From positions 248,001 to 312,000 of the forward strand of contig VWPU01003056.1 in NCBI GenBank assembly GCA_013398955.1: a stretch of DNA of 64,000 nt, written 5' to 3'. The notes below the pieces were generated by a model. The model was not told where the DNA came from. It was given only the letters and a program-made list of their open reading frames with translations, and made no database searches. This document shows positions 1-12,526 of this stretch, piece after piece; position 1 is the stretch's first letter, and each line of letters opens with the position of its first letter. Made by a program: the position numbers and the translations under genes. Source of the stretch: Callaeas wilsoni (Eukaryota; Chordata; Aves; Passeriformes; Callaeidae).

Positions 1-3000
1 GTGGGGATTAACGAGCAGGCATTGTCCCTGCTCATTGCAGGCATGGTTTCTGGATGTCACTTCCAACCCACACTCTTCCAGGATTTATGAAAACATACAA
101 CTTGGCTGCAGCAAAACCCCACATCTGACAAAGCTTCCCCCTTGGTGGAAAGGTCCTGACCAGCCACAAAGAGGGGAACAATCATTCATGACACCTTTAC
201 AAGGTAAATGCCACTTTCTTTCCCATTTGTAGAGTACAGAAGCATATATCCCAATGTTCTTCCATAAACTCCCTCTCAGAGCAGCCCTTACCCAAAACAG
301 GCTGCAAACCCCATGATTAACAAGTAGATTGCACTGTCTCTGCTCTCACTGCAAGGCTTATCACACCAATAATACCCCCAAAATCAGCACAGCCCTTCCA
401 GGGACCTGATTTTTGTACGAGCTGTTACAATTCTTCTGAGTAACAATAATTTTATTCAAATAGCTGGGAAACACAGGAGGTAACAGCTGAAGTCTTGGTT
501 CCTGCCTGACCCTTAGGGCAGGAAAATATTCAGTTAATATCTTAGACATCCAACCAGACCATGTGCTGCTGGGGCTACTATTCCTCATTTTATATAATGA
601 AAAATACAAAGCATAATTCAAAAGAAGAAATACATTTTAAAATATGGCATGAAAGGGCTTCTTTACTGACAGTTCCTTGGTATACTTTGATTTGCTTTTC
701 CTTATAAGCTCTCTCTCAACTATTATTTTCTTTCCCAGTGGTGTCATTCTAATTTTCAAACTCAGGCGAAGAAACTGCTCATGCCTTACCTCCGGTCAGC
801 AGCCACCTCAGGGGGGTTTCTTCAGCTTCTCAACAAACACCAGCTCAGCCAGAGCCTGCAAACGCCTCCCAGTCCTGTGAAGCTGTAGCCACTGAGCAGC
901 TGTTGTTAATCAATAGCAACAGCTTAGGTGCACCAGAACAAAGCAACTTGGCTTTGTTGGAGACCTTCCCCCCATCTCTCACCTGGTGTGTTGAAGGGTT
1001 TTCCGAATTGCGAACTTGCAGAAGGGGGAAAATATAATAATTGTGGGTATTTCCCTCCAGAACTGAAGTTTGCTTTGTGGCAATGGCCAAGGAGGAGCAC
1101 AGCTGCCTCAGGACGGAGCTGCATGAGCTGCTCAGTGTCCTGACCATGTCCAGAACAGGCCATTCTTGTTTCTCTGATGCCCTCTCTCTTCAAGGGAATG
1201 GCATCAGCCTTTTGGGTCTTTTCTGAGTCTTTTTCCCATTTTCCTTTTGCTTATCACCCTAAAACTTTTAAGAGAATCTGCCATTTCCAAGTTGTCGTGT
1301 GGTGGGCCTCCCCGTGGTGCACATCATGCTGACATGTGATGTGACTGGAGCCATAAAGTGCCTTTTTTGTAGCTGTCACTGTGAGTAAGAGCCCACCACT
1401 CCCTCCAAGCTCCAGCTGCTCAAACCAGAGCTTTGAGTTCATTACACCCTGTTAAGCAAAGAGCCTAGTTTGAAAACCAGGACTGAAGGGAGTTGTTTAA
1501 GGACTCTGCTGCCATTATGAGAGGAAAGGGGGATAACCTGACTTCCCAGGAGAAAGAGAGGGTGACATGGTGGCAGTCAGTGCTCCTTTGGGCCCATTAG
1601 AGTGATGGAGACCTGTCGAAGCCCATGAGACTTTTCAGAGAATCACCCCAATGGGTCTTTGGCTTCTGGCTGAAGTTTTAAAGTCGTCTGTGTCCTCCCT
1701 GACACTGAGAGTTGCTTTGCTCTCTCCTGCTTGGACAGATCCAGCCCAGGGGCCTGATGTGGGCTTCAGCATCTCCATGGACATTGGGTTCCTAAGTGAG
1801 GACATCACATCACGGAAACTTTGGCCCCCAGCTTGGAGGACCATGTATGAGATGTAAACATACCAAGTCAGTTACATGTTTTTATTTATTTCTCTGCTGC
1901 TGAGATCTAGTTACCTCTGATCAAATCCAGCCAAGATCCAAACTGGACCAATTCAGGCTTCTGGAGGAAGCAAGCTCTGGTTAAAGGTGGTCTTTGAAAT
2001 ATCACACAAGCAGAAGATCTGAATAGATATAATGCAACCCAATCCAGCCTGCGAAAGCCATCTCCTTCTTGCACAGTTTTAATGGAGTTCAAGGCCAGAA
2101 GGCTCCTCTATAATCTTCTAAAACTGTCTTTCTGCATGGAGAGAGGGAGGAAGGAAAGGTGGCTGAGGGTCGTCTATGCTGGAAGAGCTGTGTGAGCACA
2201 GACAGGCGCAAAAGAGAAAGGCAGTGTGGGCGATGATGTGTGGGATTTAGAAATGGTAAAGAGATGGGGAGATCTGGCCAAGCCCTGACCTCTGCACTGG
2301 GTTCTACCACACACCACCTCATTTTCCTCAACAACTGGTCCCAGCTGTCTGTACAAACTGGGACCAAACGATGAGCACGACCAGCACCGCAGCCATACAG
2401 CAGCCCCTCCAGCCCAGCCCACACACGCACTGGGGGCTCCGCAGCAGCAGCAAGACATCCTTCAAGCTCCTTTCTCCTATAAATATAAAGGGTGTTTACA
2501 TCTTCATCCACCCAAATTTTGCTTCCTTTTCCCCTGAAAAGGCTCGGTCTGAAGACGTCACTTGGTGTCCCACGCTGGGCCCAGAGCCTGCGGAGCGCTC
2601 AGTGCCAGGCGCGGGTTTGCTTTACGCCTGCTCTGACAAAGCTGCACAAAAACATGCTTGGGAGACTTTTAATTTTCCAAGCTTTAGATGAAAAGGATTC
2701 ATTTAAAGCCTTTAAAAAATTTAGCCCACTTCACAGCTCCTTCCAAAGATCGGTGTTGTGCTCTTTAAATAGGAGACATGTTTTAAAGCTACTGCCATCA
2801 TTTATTAAATTAGCCTCAGACTTGCAAATGCAGCTCCCTCTTATTGAATCTTGTAATATTTATTTGCCAAGTTGTGATATTTGGAACTGTGCATGTTACA
2901 CACATGGGGGAAAGAGGGAGGTGATGGGGAAGGCATGAGGGGAGGGGGAAGGAAACCACTTCTACTGTAAATTGTGTAAATACATTTGCACATCCCAGGA

Positions 3001-3775
3001 GGGGTAGGGAAAAGGCATTGTAATTAAAATTACTGCCAGGGTATTTTAAACAAGGGAGAATAAATAGACTTTTCTCTGCATGGCACAGGCTCCTTTAACT
3101 TGGAAACTTCGTGACAGAAGATGATTAAAAATATCTTATTGCGTGTCTGAAATCTGCAAGCTTTGATGAGAAAAATGTTCTTGGGAATGAAAGGAGATCA
3201 AGTGAAGGAGGAACAGTCTCCTACACAGTGTTTTATAGGCCCAATTCATGACTGCAGATGTCACAGAAAATAATAATAAAAAGCCTCTTTTTTTGCTTCC
3301 TAACAGAAGAGAAGAAAAACACTGAGCAGGGCTCCTGTAGTGAGAAGATCCCTTTTCTCCAGCTCTCGAAGCAGTGCTGAGAGGATGCTCCAGGAAGGCA
3401 TGGCAATGGCTGAGGAGCTGCTGAGCTCTTGCCTAGGGCTGTCATCCCGAGTCAGAGAGGGCACAGGGCTGGCTCTGGTACCCCACATCCCAGCCCTTGG
3501 CAGGCCCAGGGGCACAGGACAGCCAGTTCCTGCATCCTGCCTGCGGAACGAAAGCTCTTCTCTCTCTGCCAGGTCCAGCCCTGGGGAGCAGTTTGCCCTT
3601 CTCACAGCCCCGAGCTGGGCCTGGCAGAAGCAGCAGCAGCTCCTTCAAGGGCTGCCTGAGGAGGGGCTGATCTCTGCAAGTGACGGGGCTGCAGGTTCTC
3701 CTCACACCCAGGCAGCTCCTCCTCTGAGTGCCTGAGCTTTAGCACAGCTGCAGGGTGTACACCTGGCCCACAGGG
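1..3775. other. Unique non-coding sequence
   Basis: I see no gene here. The open frames on both strands are short and overlap each other. Positions 2690-2900 form an AT-rich, repeat-free block of the kind often found in conserved non-coding elements. A TATA-like TATAAATA lies near 2479, but nothing downstream supports a transcript. Positions 3360-3720 are GC-richer and open in several frames at once, which reflects a lack of stop codons and not a recognisable protein. Confidence 0.5.
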
Positions 3776-4066
3776 AATCACAGAACGGTTTGGGTTGGGA
3801 GACGCCTTAAAACCATCCAGCTCCAAACCCCTGCCGCGGGCAGGGATGCCTCCTGCTATCCCAGGGTGCTCCAAGCCCCGTCCAACCTGGCGTTGGACAC
3901 TTCCAGGGATCCAGGGGCAGCGACAGCTGCTCTGGGCACCCTGTGCCAGGGCCTCCCCACTCTCACAGGGAGGAATTCCTGCCCAATATCCCATCTAATT
4001 GTGCCCTCTGGCAGTGGGAAGCCATTGTCCCTTATCCCATCACTCCATGTCCTTGTAGAAAGTCTC
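3776..4066 (-). mobile_element. CR1 LINE 3' fragment, minus strand
   Basis: The plus strand begins with the reverse complement of a CR1 3' end (AATCACAGAA, then GGTTTGGGTTGG) and continues through the usual CR1 landmarks: CCCTGCC-GGGCAGGGA, CCAAGCCCCGTCCAACCTGG, GGGCACCCTGTGCC and a block ending at CCTTGTAGAAAG. It is 5'-truncated, as most avian CR1 copies are. The internal wording (CAGCTGCTCTGGGCACC) matches the copies at 43.2, 44.7, 45.5 and 51.3 kb, so these probably belong to one subfamily. No coding capacity remains. Confidence 0.9.
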
Positions 4067-4181
4067 ACTTCAGATTTCACTTGCCTCTCCCCAAAATCCC
4101 CCACAAAACCCTCCCAATTCTCTGGGAGTGGGAGCTCTCCCTTGTTCCTGTATGCCATGAAGAGCTTCCCCTTAAGAAGTA

Positions 4182-4236
4182 GATCATAGACTCATTAAGG
4201 CTGGAAAACACCTTCAAGATCATTGAGTCCAACCTT
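4182..4236 (-). mobile_element. Short CR1 3' end, minus strand
   Basis: About 55 bases show the terminal CR1 motif in reverse complement: ATCATAGACTCATTAAGG, then CTGGAAAACACCTTCAAGAT and CATTGAGTCCAACC. The GAAAA/ATTGAGTCC wording resembles CR1-Y-type ends and differs from the neighbouring CR1 at 3776-4066, so this is a separate, severely 5'-truncated insertion. An A-rich tract follows directly. Confidence 0.8.
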
Positions 4237-4335
4237 TGATAAAATAAAAGAGAGATAAAATAAATAAAACAATTAAAAAGTAAGATTAAAAAAATATTTT
4301 AAAATTAAAAATAACAAAAGAGGAAGAAAGAAAGA
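4237..4335. repeat. A-rich low-complexity tract
   Basis: The plus strand is almost entirely A with scattered T and G (AATAAAA-type words), directly next to the truncated CR1 end. It may have grown from the insertion junction or may be an independent simple repeat. It has no coding or RNA features. Confidence 0.75.
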
Positions 4336-6305
4336 TATTGAGCCTCCCACTTGATCAGAAACCCTGTCCTGAGCTGGTAACACCATCACAGTGTCAGTGC
4401 TGGATGAAATTCCCTGTAACCTCAGCCTTGTTCCAAGGGGCTCTGGGATAACACCTCACTGATAGATTTCTTTGAAGACCTTAAAACTGGGAGTGCCTGA
4501 TTTGCAAAATGAGATTTTTCAGATCATTTTGATCAGGCTTTTTTTTTCTTTTTTAATGATTTTAATTTTTCTGCTGCTCAGAGCCCTGGACCTGGTAACC
4601 ACGGAAACTCAGCTTCCCAGGAAGAGGGATACAGGAGCACTACCACCAACTACAGAATCTAATCATCTTCCCTAACTGTGGCATGAAAACCATGCATGAT
4701 GATGAAAGAGGATTTTGTTAGTGTTCCCTTCATGAAACACTCTCCCTCATATCAGGGTGTGCTGTGATCGAGGTGCCCAAGCAGGTTACAGTCCCCATCT
4801 GAGAGGGCTGATGAGTTCATCAAGGCACGGCAGACCTGGAAGGACAGGGAGGTTGTGTCAAGGCACATTGGAAAAAAGGTCCTGACATGCTCCTACTGCT
4901 CAAGACAGGAAAGCAAGGTAGGAAAATGGAAAAATCAGGGGAAAAAATTCACCAGAGAAGGTTCTATATGGCAAACACTGAAGGCAAAGCTCATGCCTCA
5001 GTTTCCCTATCTAAAAGGCAGCAAAGAGCAGCTCTCTCTCACTGGGAGGTACAAGCTGTTACAAACGTGTTCCAGAGGGCCCAGAGCTGCTCCAACAATG
5101 ACCTCCTCGCTGCGGGCTCCTGGCAACTGAGGAAAGACCACAGGCAGCATCTGGCCTTGCTGACTGCTGGCACAGTTGCCTATTGCTCCCCAGCTTCAAA
5201 GACCTCAGGAAAAACCTCCCCCCTCACCAGCACGGCTGTTAACCCCTGGTTTGCTGCAGCGAGTGAACGCGTTCCCTGTCTCCAGCACCCGCGTGTTCCC
5301 GTGGTCTGATGGAGTGTGCGGTGTTCAGAGTATTACAACCAGAGAGGTTCTGTCAAACCTCTGCCCATGGGAAATCGATTCCTGCCTCCCAGTTTAATTG
5401 TGATGAGAGGATAATCTCACTCTCGAGGAAAAAGCATTGTGGCTTGGTTGGGTCCCTGCCCTCTGCACACACTGCCCTTCAGCCCAGCTCTTGGGCTGGC
5501 CAAGGGAAACTGAAGCAGCCCAGGGCTTCATCAGAAGAGGGAGGCAGGGGAGAGAAGAGGGAGCACGCAGGGAGTGAGGGTGAGGCTGTGTGGCCAGAGG
5601 GACTGGGGCCCAGGTGCTGTCCTGCTGCCCATTCCGCCTGGCACATGCTGGCATCGCTCTAATGAAGACAGACTTGGCACAGGCATTGGCCAAGTTTTCT
5701 CACAGGCCAGTGGATGCTCTTCCTTATCCAATTCCTACACATGCTCCTCCTCGACCTGGCTCAGCTCTGCTAACGGCTCCAGAGCTCGAAAAGAGGAGAG
5801 AACGCAAAGGTAAAGGGACAGAGAGCCGCAAGGAAGAAAGGCAGGGAATGCTCCCCAGCCGGACAGAGCCTGGGAGAGGGGGGCTTTGGGGGCTGCTGTG
5901 AGCGGCGGGACTGGGAAGGAGGGAGGAAGGAGGTGACTTCATCTCATACCAGAGAGCTGACAGCCAGCAGAGGATAAAAGCCTGGGAATCCCTCGGCTCC
6001 AGCGAGGAGATCTCTCAGCTGCCAAAAGCGGGGCAGGAACTGGGGTTTGAATTCCAAGCTCAGCTCCTGCCCTTGGTCTTTCCCACACCAGTGAGAAAAA
6101 AGTCAAAAGAGTGACCCAAGTGACAGGCGGGATGCCTGGGAAGGAGCCGGCTGCCTCCCTCCTTGCTGGCTGGCAGGAGGCTGCAGGGCACCGGGGAGGA
6201 GGATGGCGAGAACGTCCGTGGCTGCTGAACCCCCCCAGCCCGCAGGCACGGCAGAGCAGCGCCGGAGACTCCTCTGAGCCCGGCTACAGTGCAGAGCCTT
6301 CGCAT
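4336..6305. other. Unique non-coding sequence
   Basis: No gene is recognised. At 4990-5025 the words GCCTCAGTTTCCCTATCT resemble the reverse complement of a MIR-type SINE core, too short to call firmly. Positions 5530-5590 are purine-rich. Positions 5960-6040 contain a weak TATA-like GATAAAAG, but I see no supported transcription start. Confidence 0.45.
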
Positions 6306-6353
6306 CTCCGCCTGCACCTCCGCCTGCACCTCCGCCTGCACCTCTGCCTACTC
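6306..6353. repeat. 12-bp tandem repeat, four copies
   Basis: The unit CTCCGCCTGCAC is repeated three times exactly and followed by a fourth, diverged copy (CTCTGCCTACTC). Because 12 is a multiple of three, every frame through it stays open and gives a periodic peptide (RLHL repeats on the plus strand), which lengthens chance open frames nearby. Confidence 0.9.
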
Positions 6354-6375
6354 CCTGGCTGCCCTCCCCAGCTTG

Positions 6376-6815
6376 TCACAGAATCATATAGTTTGGAAAA
6401 GCCCTCTAAGATCATCAAGTGTAACAGTTTCGCAGCACTGCCGAGGCCACTGCTAACCCATGGCCCCAAGTGCCACATCCACGTGGCTTTTAACTCCCTC
6501 CAGGAATGGGAACTCCACCCCTGCCCTGGGAAACCTGTGCCAGGGCTGGACAACCCTATAGGTGAAAATATTTTCTCAATATCTGTTGTAAACATCCCCT
6601 GTTGCAACTTGAGGCTGTACCCTCTCCTCCTGTCCCTGTTCCCTGGGAGCAGAGCCCGACCCCCCGGCTGCCCCCTCCTGTCAGGGAGATGTGGAGAGCC
6701 ACAAGGTCCCCCCTGAGCCTCCTTTTCTCCAGGCTGAGCCCCTTTCCAGCTCCCTGAGCCGCTCCTGGTGCTCCAGCCACTTCCCCAGCTCCACTGCCCT
6801 CCTTTGGTCCGTACA
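6376..6815 (-). mobile_element. CR1-Y-like LINE fragment, minus strand
   Basis: The left edge carries the CR1 terminal motif in reverse complement (TCACAGAATCATATAG, then TTTGGAAAAGCC). It continues through CCAAGTGCCACATCCACG, TCCAGGAATGGGAACTCCACC, CCCTGTTGCAACTTGAGGC and GAGCCTCCTTTTCTCCAGGCTGAG to about 6815. This order and wording match CR1-Y-type avian LINEs. About 440 bases of the 3' region survive, with no intact reverse transcriptase frame. Confidence 0.9.
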
Positions 6816-6861
6816 TTCCCTTGCTGAACGGAGCTGAACGGAGCAGCTCACGGGTAGTAAT

Positions 6862-6940
6862 ATCACAGAATAGTTTGGTTTGGAAGGGATGTTCCAAGGT
6901 CATCTAGTCCAAACCCCCAAGGTTTGCTCCAACAGGTTTA
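6862..6940 (-). mobile_element. Short CR1 3' end, minus strand
   Basis: The plus strand reads ATCACAGAATAGTTTGG, then TTTGGAAGGGATG and GGTCATCTAGTCCAAACCCCC, the reverse complement of a CR1 3' terminus. It sits about 45 bases right of the CR1-Y-like copy and has a different subfamily wording, so it is an independent, strongly truncated insertion. Confidence 0.85.
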
Positions 6941-7945
6941 GACTCCTAAAAAAACTTTACTTTTTCCCCTCATCACTCAATTTTTTAGATGCTACATCAA
7001 ACCTCAGGCCCAACCTCCAGCTGCCATTTAGAAAATAAACCACAAATGTAATCAAAGCAATTACTACCTCCACTTCAAACATTACATTATCAAGCCAACC
7101 AGCTCCCCATTAAAGACAACTAATCTGCACACAGCCACCAAAAGAAACTGTCAGCAATTAGAAGTGGAAGCACAACTTTGCAGTTAATTGAGAATATTGC
7201 ACCTCTGTTACATGTTTAATTAGTTGATGGAGTGTGTCCCTTCTCAGACATTATTCTTTTAAAATTATACCTGAGATTAATTCCTTATCCTCCCCACCTT
7301 TTTTTTTCCCAATGCAAAATAATAAAGGAAATAAATAAAGTATGGGTAATCTGAAACCTGATTCTGGCTCTCCCTTAGTTTGCAGCTTGTAGCGTGTACA
7401 CAGGAGTTTAGAGACCTCCAAGAGATAAGGAGGAAAAGATCTTTCTTTTCTTTCAGAGCTTCTCTTTTTTCATTAATCTGATTTTAAGACCTTGCCTGTG
7501 CATTTTCACACTTCTCTCATAAATCTCATTTTTGTCCTGTTTCGCTTGGGATTATCAGGTGAACGAAAGGGAGGGCCCAGAGCTGAGCAGAGCCAGGCAC
7601 ACGCTGCGATACATTCATTTCAACACTTATTTTACAAAGGTTCTAAATTTTATCTTTGCATAATGATGCTGCTTTGCATATCTATAGCTGCTTTCATCCC
7701 ATGATCTCAGTGCATTCTGCAGACTGTTAATTAAGTCTCAAAACACCGTGGTGAAGTCAATAGGAGGGTTTTATTGGGCTGGGTTTATCTAATTTGTAGA
7801 AGAAAAGGGTAAACTGAGGCAGGGGGAGACAGAAGAGGTGTTTACAGGCAGGGGACAGCACAACAAAGCATGTTATAGGAGTCCTGTCTTTGTAAACCCT
7901 AGAGACAGGGACACATTACAGTCATCACATCTCTTGGTCCAACAG
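6941..7945. other. Unique AT-rich non-coding sequence
   Basis: No gene is recognised. Positions 7020-7300 are an AT-rich, repeat-free block with several ATTA/TAAT homeodomain-type cores (for example GCAGTTAATTGAG near 7180 and TTTAATTAGTTG near 7216). This is compatible with a conserved regulatory element, but conservation cannot be assessed here. Confidence 0.4.
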
Positions 7946-8080
7946 CTGCACATCCCTGGGCGTGTTCAAGGCCAGGCTGGATGAGGTTTGGAGCGACCTG
8001 GTCTCACGGAAGGTGTCTCTGCCCATGGCAGGGGCTGGAACAAGATGATCTTTAAGGTTCCTCCCAACCCAAACCTTTCT
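7946..8080 (+). mobile_element. CR1 LINE 3' fragment, plus strand
   Basis: The sequence reads in CR1 sense orientation: CATCCCTGGGCGTGTTCAAG, GCCAGGCTGGATGAGG, GTGTCTCTGCCCATGGCAGG and AGATGATCTTTAAGG, ending with CCCAACCCAAACC. Both the terminal octamer repeats and the 5' region are missing. About 135 bases remain. Confidence 0.9.
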
Positions 8081-11000
8081 ACAGGTGATCCCTGGTTACC
8101 AAATAGCCCCGGTTTAGGCTCCATGTGGTGTTACACAGCTGCACCCTACCCAACAGGTGTGCTTAGGGCTGCTGGTACCCAGAGCTCCTCCAGCCCACGG
8201 TTCCCCATGCTTTCATACCAACGCACTCCTCTCAGCACCACCCAGGTCTCAAATGCTTTGGAGACACTCCTGGGAGCATTCCTTTGCTTGGGGTGGGTGT
8301 TTGCTTTTGTCATCCTTGGCGTTGCTTTCCAAACACTCTAAAATGAAAACATTTTTATACCCAGAAGGGCCTATTTTTCATCACTCAGAGCAGCATCGAC
8401 CAAGAATAACTTCGCTGAGAGCTAACAAATCCACGCGCTGGCTCAAGGCAAGAGGCAGCCTGGTGAGATACGCCTGTTGCCTTGAGCAGAAAAACATCTC
8501 AGGGCCCAGCCCTATCCTGATGAGTATCGCTCCCACACCGTGGAAATTGCAGCATGGGTGGCACATGTGGTCCTATCTGCCAACTCCAGCGAGCCTGGCT
8601 CCAGCTCCAAGAGAAAACTCTGCCAAAATCCCATCACTTCAAGCAGAAAGATCCAGCCTGGAGGAATTCAACATGCCTGGAGAATTGCTGGGGGAAACCG
8701 CAACAACAAACCTGCAGAGAACTGAGCTGACAAAGCCAAGAACACCAAAGCGGCTGCCGTCCTTCCCACTGCCCTTCAGAAAAGTCTTTCCTACATTATC
8801 AAACATCATCACCTTGTTTGGTGCATCAGTGCAAGAAGCAACATCCTGGCTGCAAATCAGCGTCTTCATTTTGTTATTTGCTGGAGCTAAACCATTCAAG
8901 TTACAGCTCAGGTTTGGAGAAGGGAAGAAGCATTTGCAATGGTTTAATTGGTGAGGGAAAAGAATAAGTTTTCAAGTTGCCTGAGAACAGCTGCACACTT
9001 TAAAGGGCAAGAATTTGTGTGGGTGAATCTGCATTGCTCTCCATCCTTGGGCAGGAGGAATTTCAGCAGCTCAGGAGGACCCTGGTGGGGTTGTGTTTGT
9101 GTTTGCCTCTCCTCCCATCTCCAGATAGCAGGTACAGCTCATCAACCAGCTTCTGGAGATGGAAGCAGATGAGATAAATCACAGAAACTCTCAGAACCAT
9201 GAGGTCATTGCTGGCAGCAGCACAAGCCACTCCGTGCGGTGGCGATACCACTTTGTACGGTCGGCTGAAACCCAAACAGCGCTGAAGTCAACAGGAATGG
9301 ATCCACCAGGCTTTGGATCAGCCTGCAAAGCACGTGGAGTGCGTGGGTGCTTTCTTTTTCTGCCAGGGACAATCCAAGCAAAACTCAACCTCCTTCTTCC
9401 TTCAGCTGAAAGAAAGCATCAACAGAAGACAGAAATTCTGGCCTGAAAAGGAGCCAAGCACTGCTGAATGCTGGCCCGTGGTCCTTGCAAGGGGATAATG
9501 AGAATTACTGAAGTGCCTTTGAAAAGTGCCTTGAGATTGTGCCATCTTATGTCCTCCTAGAACACTGGGATGAAGGAACAGCTAGACTTGGAGCAGGGCC
9601 AGTCCCCATGCTGACCATGAGGTTGCAGTCCTGTACGCCCTCCTGGCTGGGCATTTTTGCACCGTTGCAATGCAGCACCAGGACTTTTCCTCACCCTGAA
9701 CCCCTCTGGCAAATGGAGGGAGCCAGGCTGTTTTGGGAGTGTGTGTTGGGGTAGTGAGCAGAGAGATGCAGCAGTGGGATGCGGTGGAGGTCCTCCCATC
9801 TCATAAAAGGCATTCTCAGAATGAACCCAGCTAAGATTTGTATCCCTGACAAAAGAAACGCTTGCAGCCCCTCTGCTCCCGACACATGGCTTTTGTGTGC
9901 AGTGGGTATTTGAGACCTCCCTTGGCTGGTCCGTCTCTGACACCCCATGGTATCATCTGTTGCAGCCAAAGATGCAAATCCTCTCCTATCAAATCAAACA
10001 CCTTTTTGAAAGTTTTAACATAATCTTCTCAAAGGAAAATTTCCATCTTGTCCCCTCCTTTAGAGCTGAGCTTGTGCCCTAAAGCAGGAGGACTTCACCT
10101 CAATTCCAACACTCAGAGATGCTTTTAAATCCTTGCTTTGCAGGTCTGGCCACTCCAGTAACTCCCTATGATAAAGGGAAATCTCTTTGTGGAGAACAGT
10201 TCTGCAGTGTGTGCCTGAAAGGCAGCCACATGCTCACATGCTTGACCTGCTTTTCTCACAACCTGAAAAGACCCACGGCTGGCAAAGCCAGCACACGGTG
10301 ACGGTTCCGCAGCACCGGCCGAGGAGCACCAGCCCCGCCCCGGCACCATTCGGCTGCAGAGAGATGATGGAGAGAGAGCCCACTGTGCCACGGGGAGGAA
10401 AAGAAAAGAAACGAACTTTTCCCTTTCTGCTCCCAGTTTTGTTTTCCTCGCAGGCTGACACCCCTCCCCACGCATGCTGCTCATGGGGATCTACCAAGTG
10501 GCTAGAGAAATGGGCATCACCCAAAGCCCAAAGGATTTGTTCCTCTGAATGTGCCCAGGATAACTTTGCTTTGGGATGGTGGTTCCCATGCGGACATACC
10601 TTCACAGCAATGGTGTTGCTGTCCTCTGCTGAGCCCAGGAGCTTCCCTGTACTCTGAAATATCAGTGGTGAGACCTCTCCTCACCACACTGTGTGTACTG
10701 GAGAGCTGGGAAAGGGCCTGTTCCACTTGCAGAGCTCTGCACCAGGGAAACGCCAGCTTGGGCCCATCTGGAAGGAATTATCAGAAGAGCTGTTTGTCAG
10801 CTGCTTCCACACAGAGGAAGGGTTGGGATTTTACACCATTAGGCTCGCACAGAATAAAAACCAGACAGGCAAGGAGATTTATTACACACAAATCTCCCAG
10901 GATTACAACTGCCCCATGCAAAGAGACCTGCCTGAGAGAGTGTTTTCTAACTGGCATGCAAGAACAGAGCAGCCTTGCCAAAATTACCTCGGAGCATGGA

Positions 11001-12400
11001 AAATGGAGCAGATCCTTGGCTGGATTAAACAATGGCATCAGCAAATGCCTAGTTTGAGAAAGGAGGGGGAAAGCGGAGATGAGGGCTCTGACTTAGGGAC
11101 CACCCAGGAGATAAAAGATGCTTGAACTGCTGCTGAGCTCTGCAGCCTCAGCTGGTGTCTACATCAAATTCGAAGCCTGTGATGATCCCCCAGCCCAATC
11201 AAGTTGCAAATTACTTCAATGGGGTTTGAGACCCCGGGGACTGGGATCTGGTCTCATTCCTCCCTTCACCAAAGATGTGTTTACATGTGAGAAATCATCC
11301 CTAGGGATGACCATGTAGTGTTTTCATCGATTTTTAATACCTCTTGTTTACCTGTTTCCAAATTGCAGGAGTAATTTTTATTTCTTTGCTGCTACATTTT
11401 TCACAAAAGCTTTGCAAAAAAAAATCAAAATTGTCTTTGAAACAGATATCGAGAATGTTTTGTTTCCTGACAACCACACGTAGAGATTCAATTTGTATAC
11501 GCTCCTCGGTGAATATGTCATACTGTGATTGCTCACACATTAACTGACACAGCAGAGCTGGGTGGGAGATATTTTATCTATTCCTCAAGAATTTCAGAGA
11601 CTAATAAAAACACCAGTGGATCTAAAAGAGACCTTGATGTTTTGTAATCTGTAAGACAAAGGGGTTTCCTATTTAATTAGACAAAATGTTAGATAAAAAA
11701 GGTGCCTTAGATTTTGAAATGAGTCAGTACTGAAATTCATAACTATTTTCTTCTCTCAGTTTAAAAGGATTTCAAATAGGGAAAATGAAACAAATAACTT
11801 TGGGACAATGAATTTTTGTCTCACAAATGGGCTGTACCAAATTGAACATTTTGTGCTGGAGCCCAAATCAAAAGCTGTGACCCTGATCCAGCTGGTCTTG
11901 CAGAAGCATCACCCCAAACACTCCTCTCCTGACAAAACGGACTCATTTCCTCTAGAAAACACAGATAACGACCACTTCCACACACTGTGTATAGGCAGAG
12001 TAAACTTGCACTGCTTATTATCCTGCATGTAGGGACATAACTCTCCCCTTGATCTCCATTCAAGAGAGAAGGGAAATTCCACTGTTTCAGAGGCTTTGTT
12101 ATTGTCTTGAGAGGTAAGGCAGCAACCAGAGGGAGCATCCAGCAAGACGAGACAGAGGAAGGGTTTTGGAGACAGGGCACAGCAGCTGACATGCATTAGG
12201 TCTGTGGAGCTGAGCTGGAGAACTCCCAGCAGCCAACCTTTCATCCGCCCATCAGCATTCCTGCAGTGGGAATTGCAGAGTCAGAAAAACCAACAGAAAA
12301 GAAAAAGAAGAAAAGTAATTCTCAAATCCCACATTCATTTTCACATTATAAACACAAGGTTTGCCCCAAACACAGATCTGTGAGCAGTGATTTTCACAGC
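8081..12400. other. Unique non-coding sequence with one long unexplained open frame
   Basis: The longest open frame in the window lies here on the plus strand, about 8157-8954. The first ATG in it is at 8253, giving about 233 codons. Its translation has no motif, signal peptide, membrane segment or family that I recognise. A second frame at 10691-11125 (plus, about 144 codons) is equally unplaced. Positions 11320-11560 are AT-rich and repeat-free, resembling a conserved non-coding block. No other feature is visible. Confidence 0.4.
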
Positions 12401-12526
12401 AAGGCAATGTGGGTTAGAGCACAGTGCTGAGGTTGTGGGTTTGATCCCTCTATGGGCTATTTACTTCAGAGCTGGACTCTGATCCTTGTAGCTCCCTTGC
12501 AGCTCAGAATATTCTGTGGTTCTGAG
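12401..12526 (+). mobile_element. tRNA-Ile-derived SINE (TguSINE1-like)
   Basis: The head carries pol III promoter-like boxes: TGGGTTAGAGCACAG (box A region) and GGTTTGATCCCT (box B region), preceded by GAGGTTGTG as in an isoleucine tRNA. The tail reads GAGCTGGACTCTGATCCTTG and CAGCTCAGAATATTCTGTGG, a CR1-type 3' end with ATTCTGTG-like octamers. This tRNA-Ile head plus CR1 tail is the structure of the passerine family TguSINE1, presumably mobilised by CR1 reverse transcriptase. Box mutations and divergence suggest an old, inactive copy. It is the best clue that the source is a songbird. Confidence 0.85.

Noticed and set aside
6586..6602. Match to the start of the miR-30 family (TGTAAACATCC)
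   Set aside because: It lies inside the minus-strand CR1-Y-like copy, where related copies read close to it, and the flanks do not fold into a pre-miRNA hairpin.
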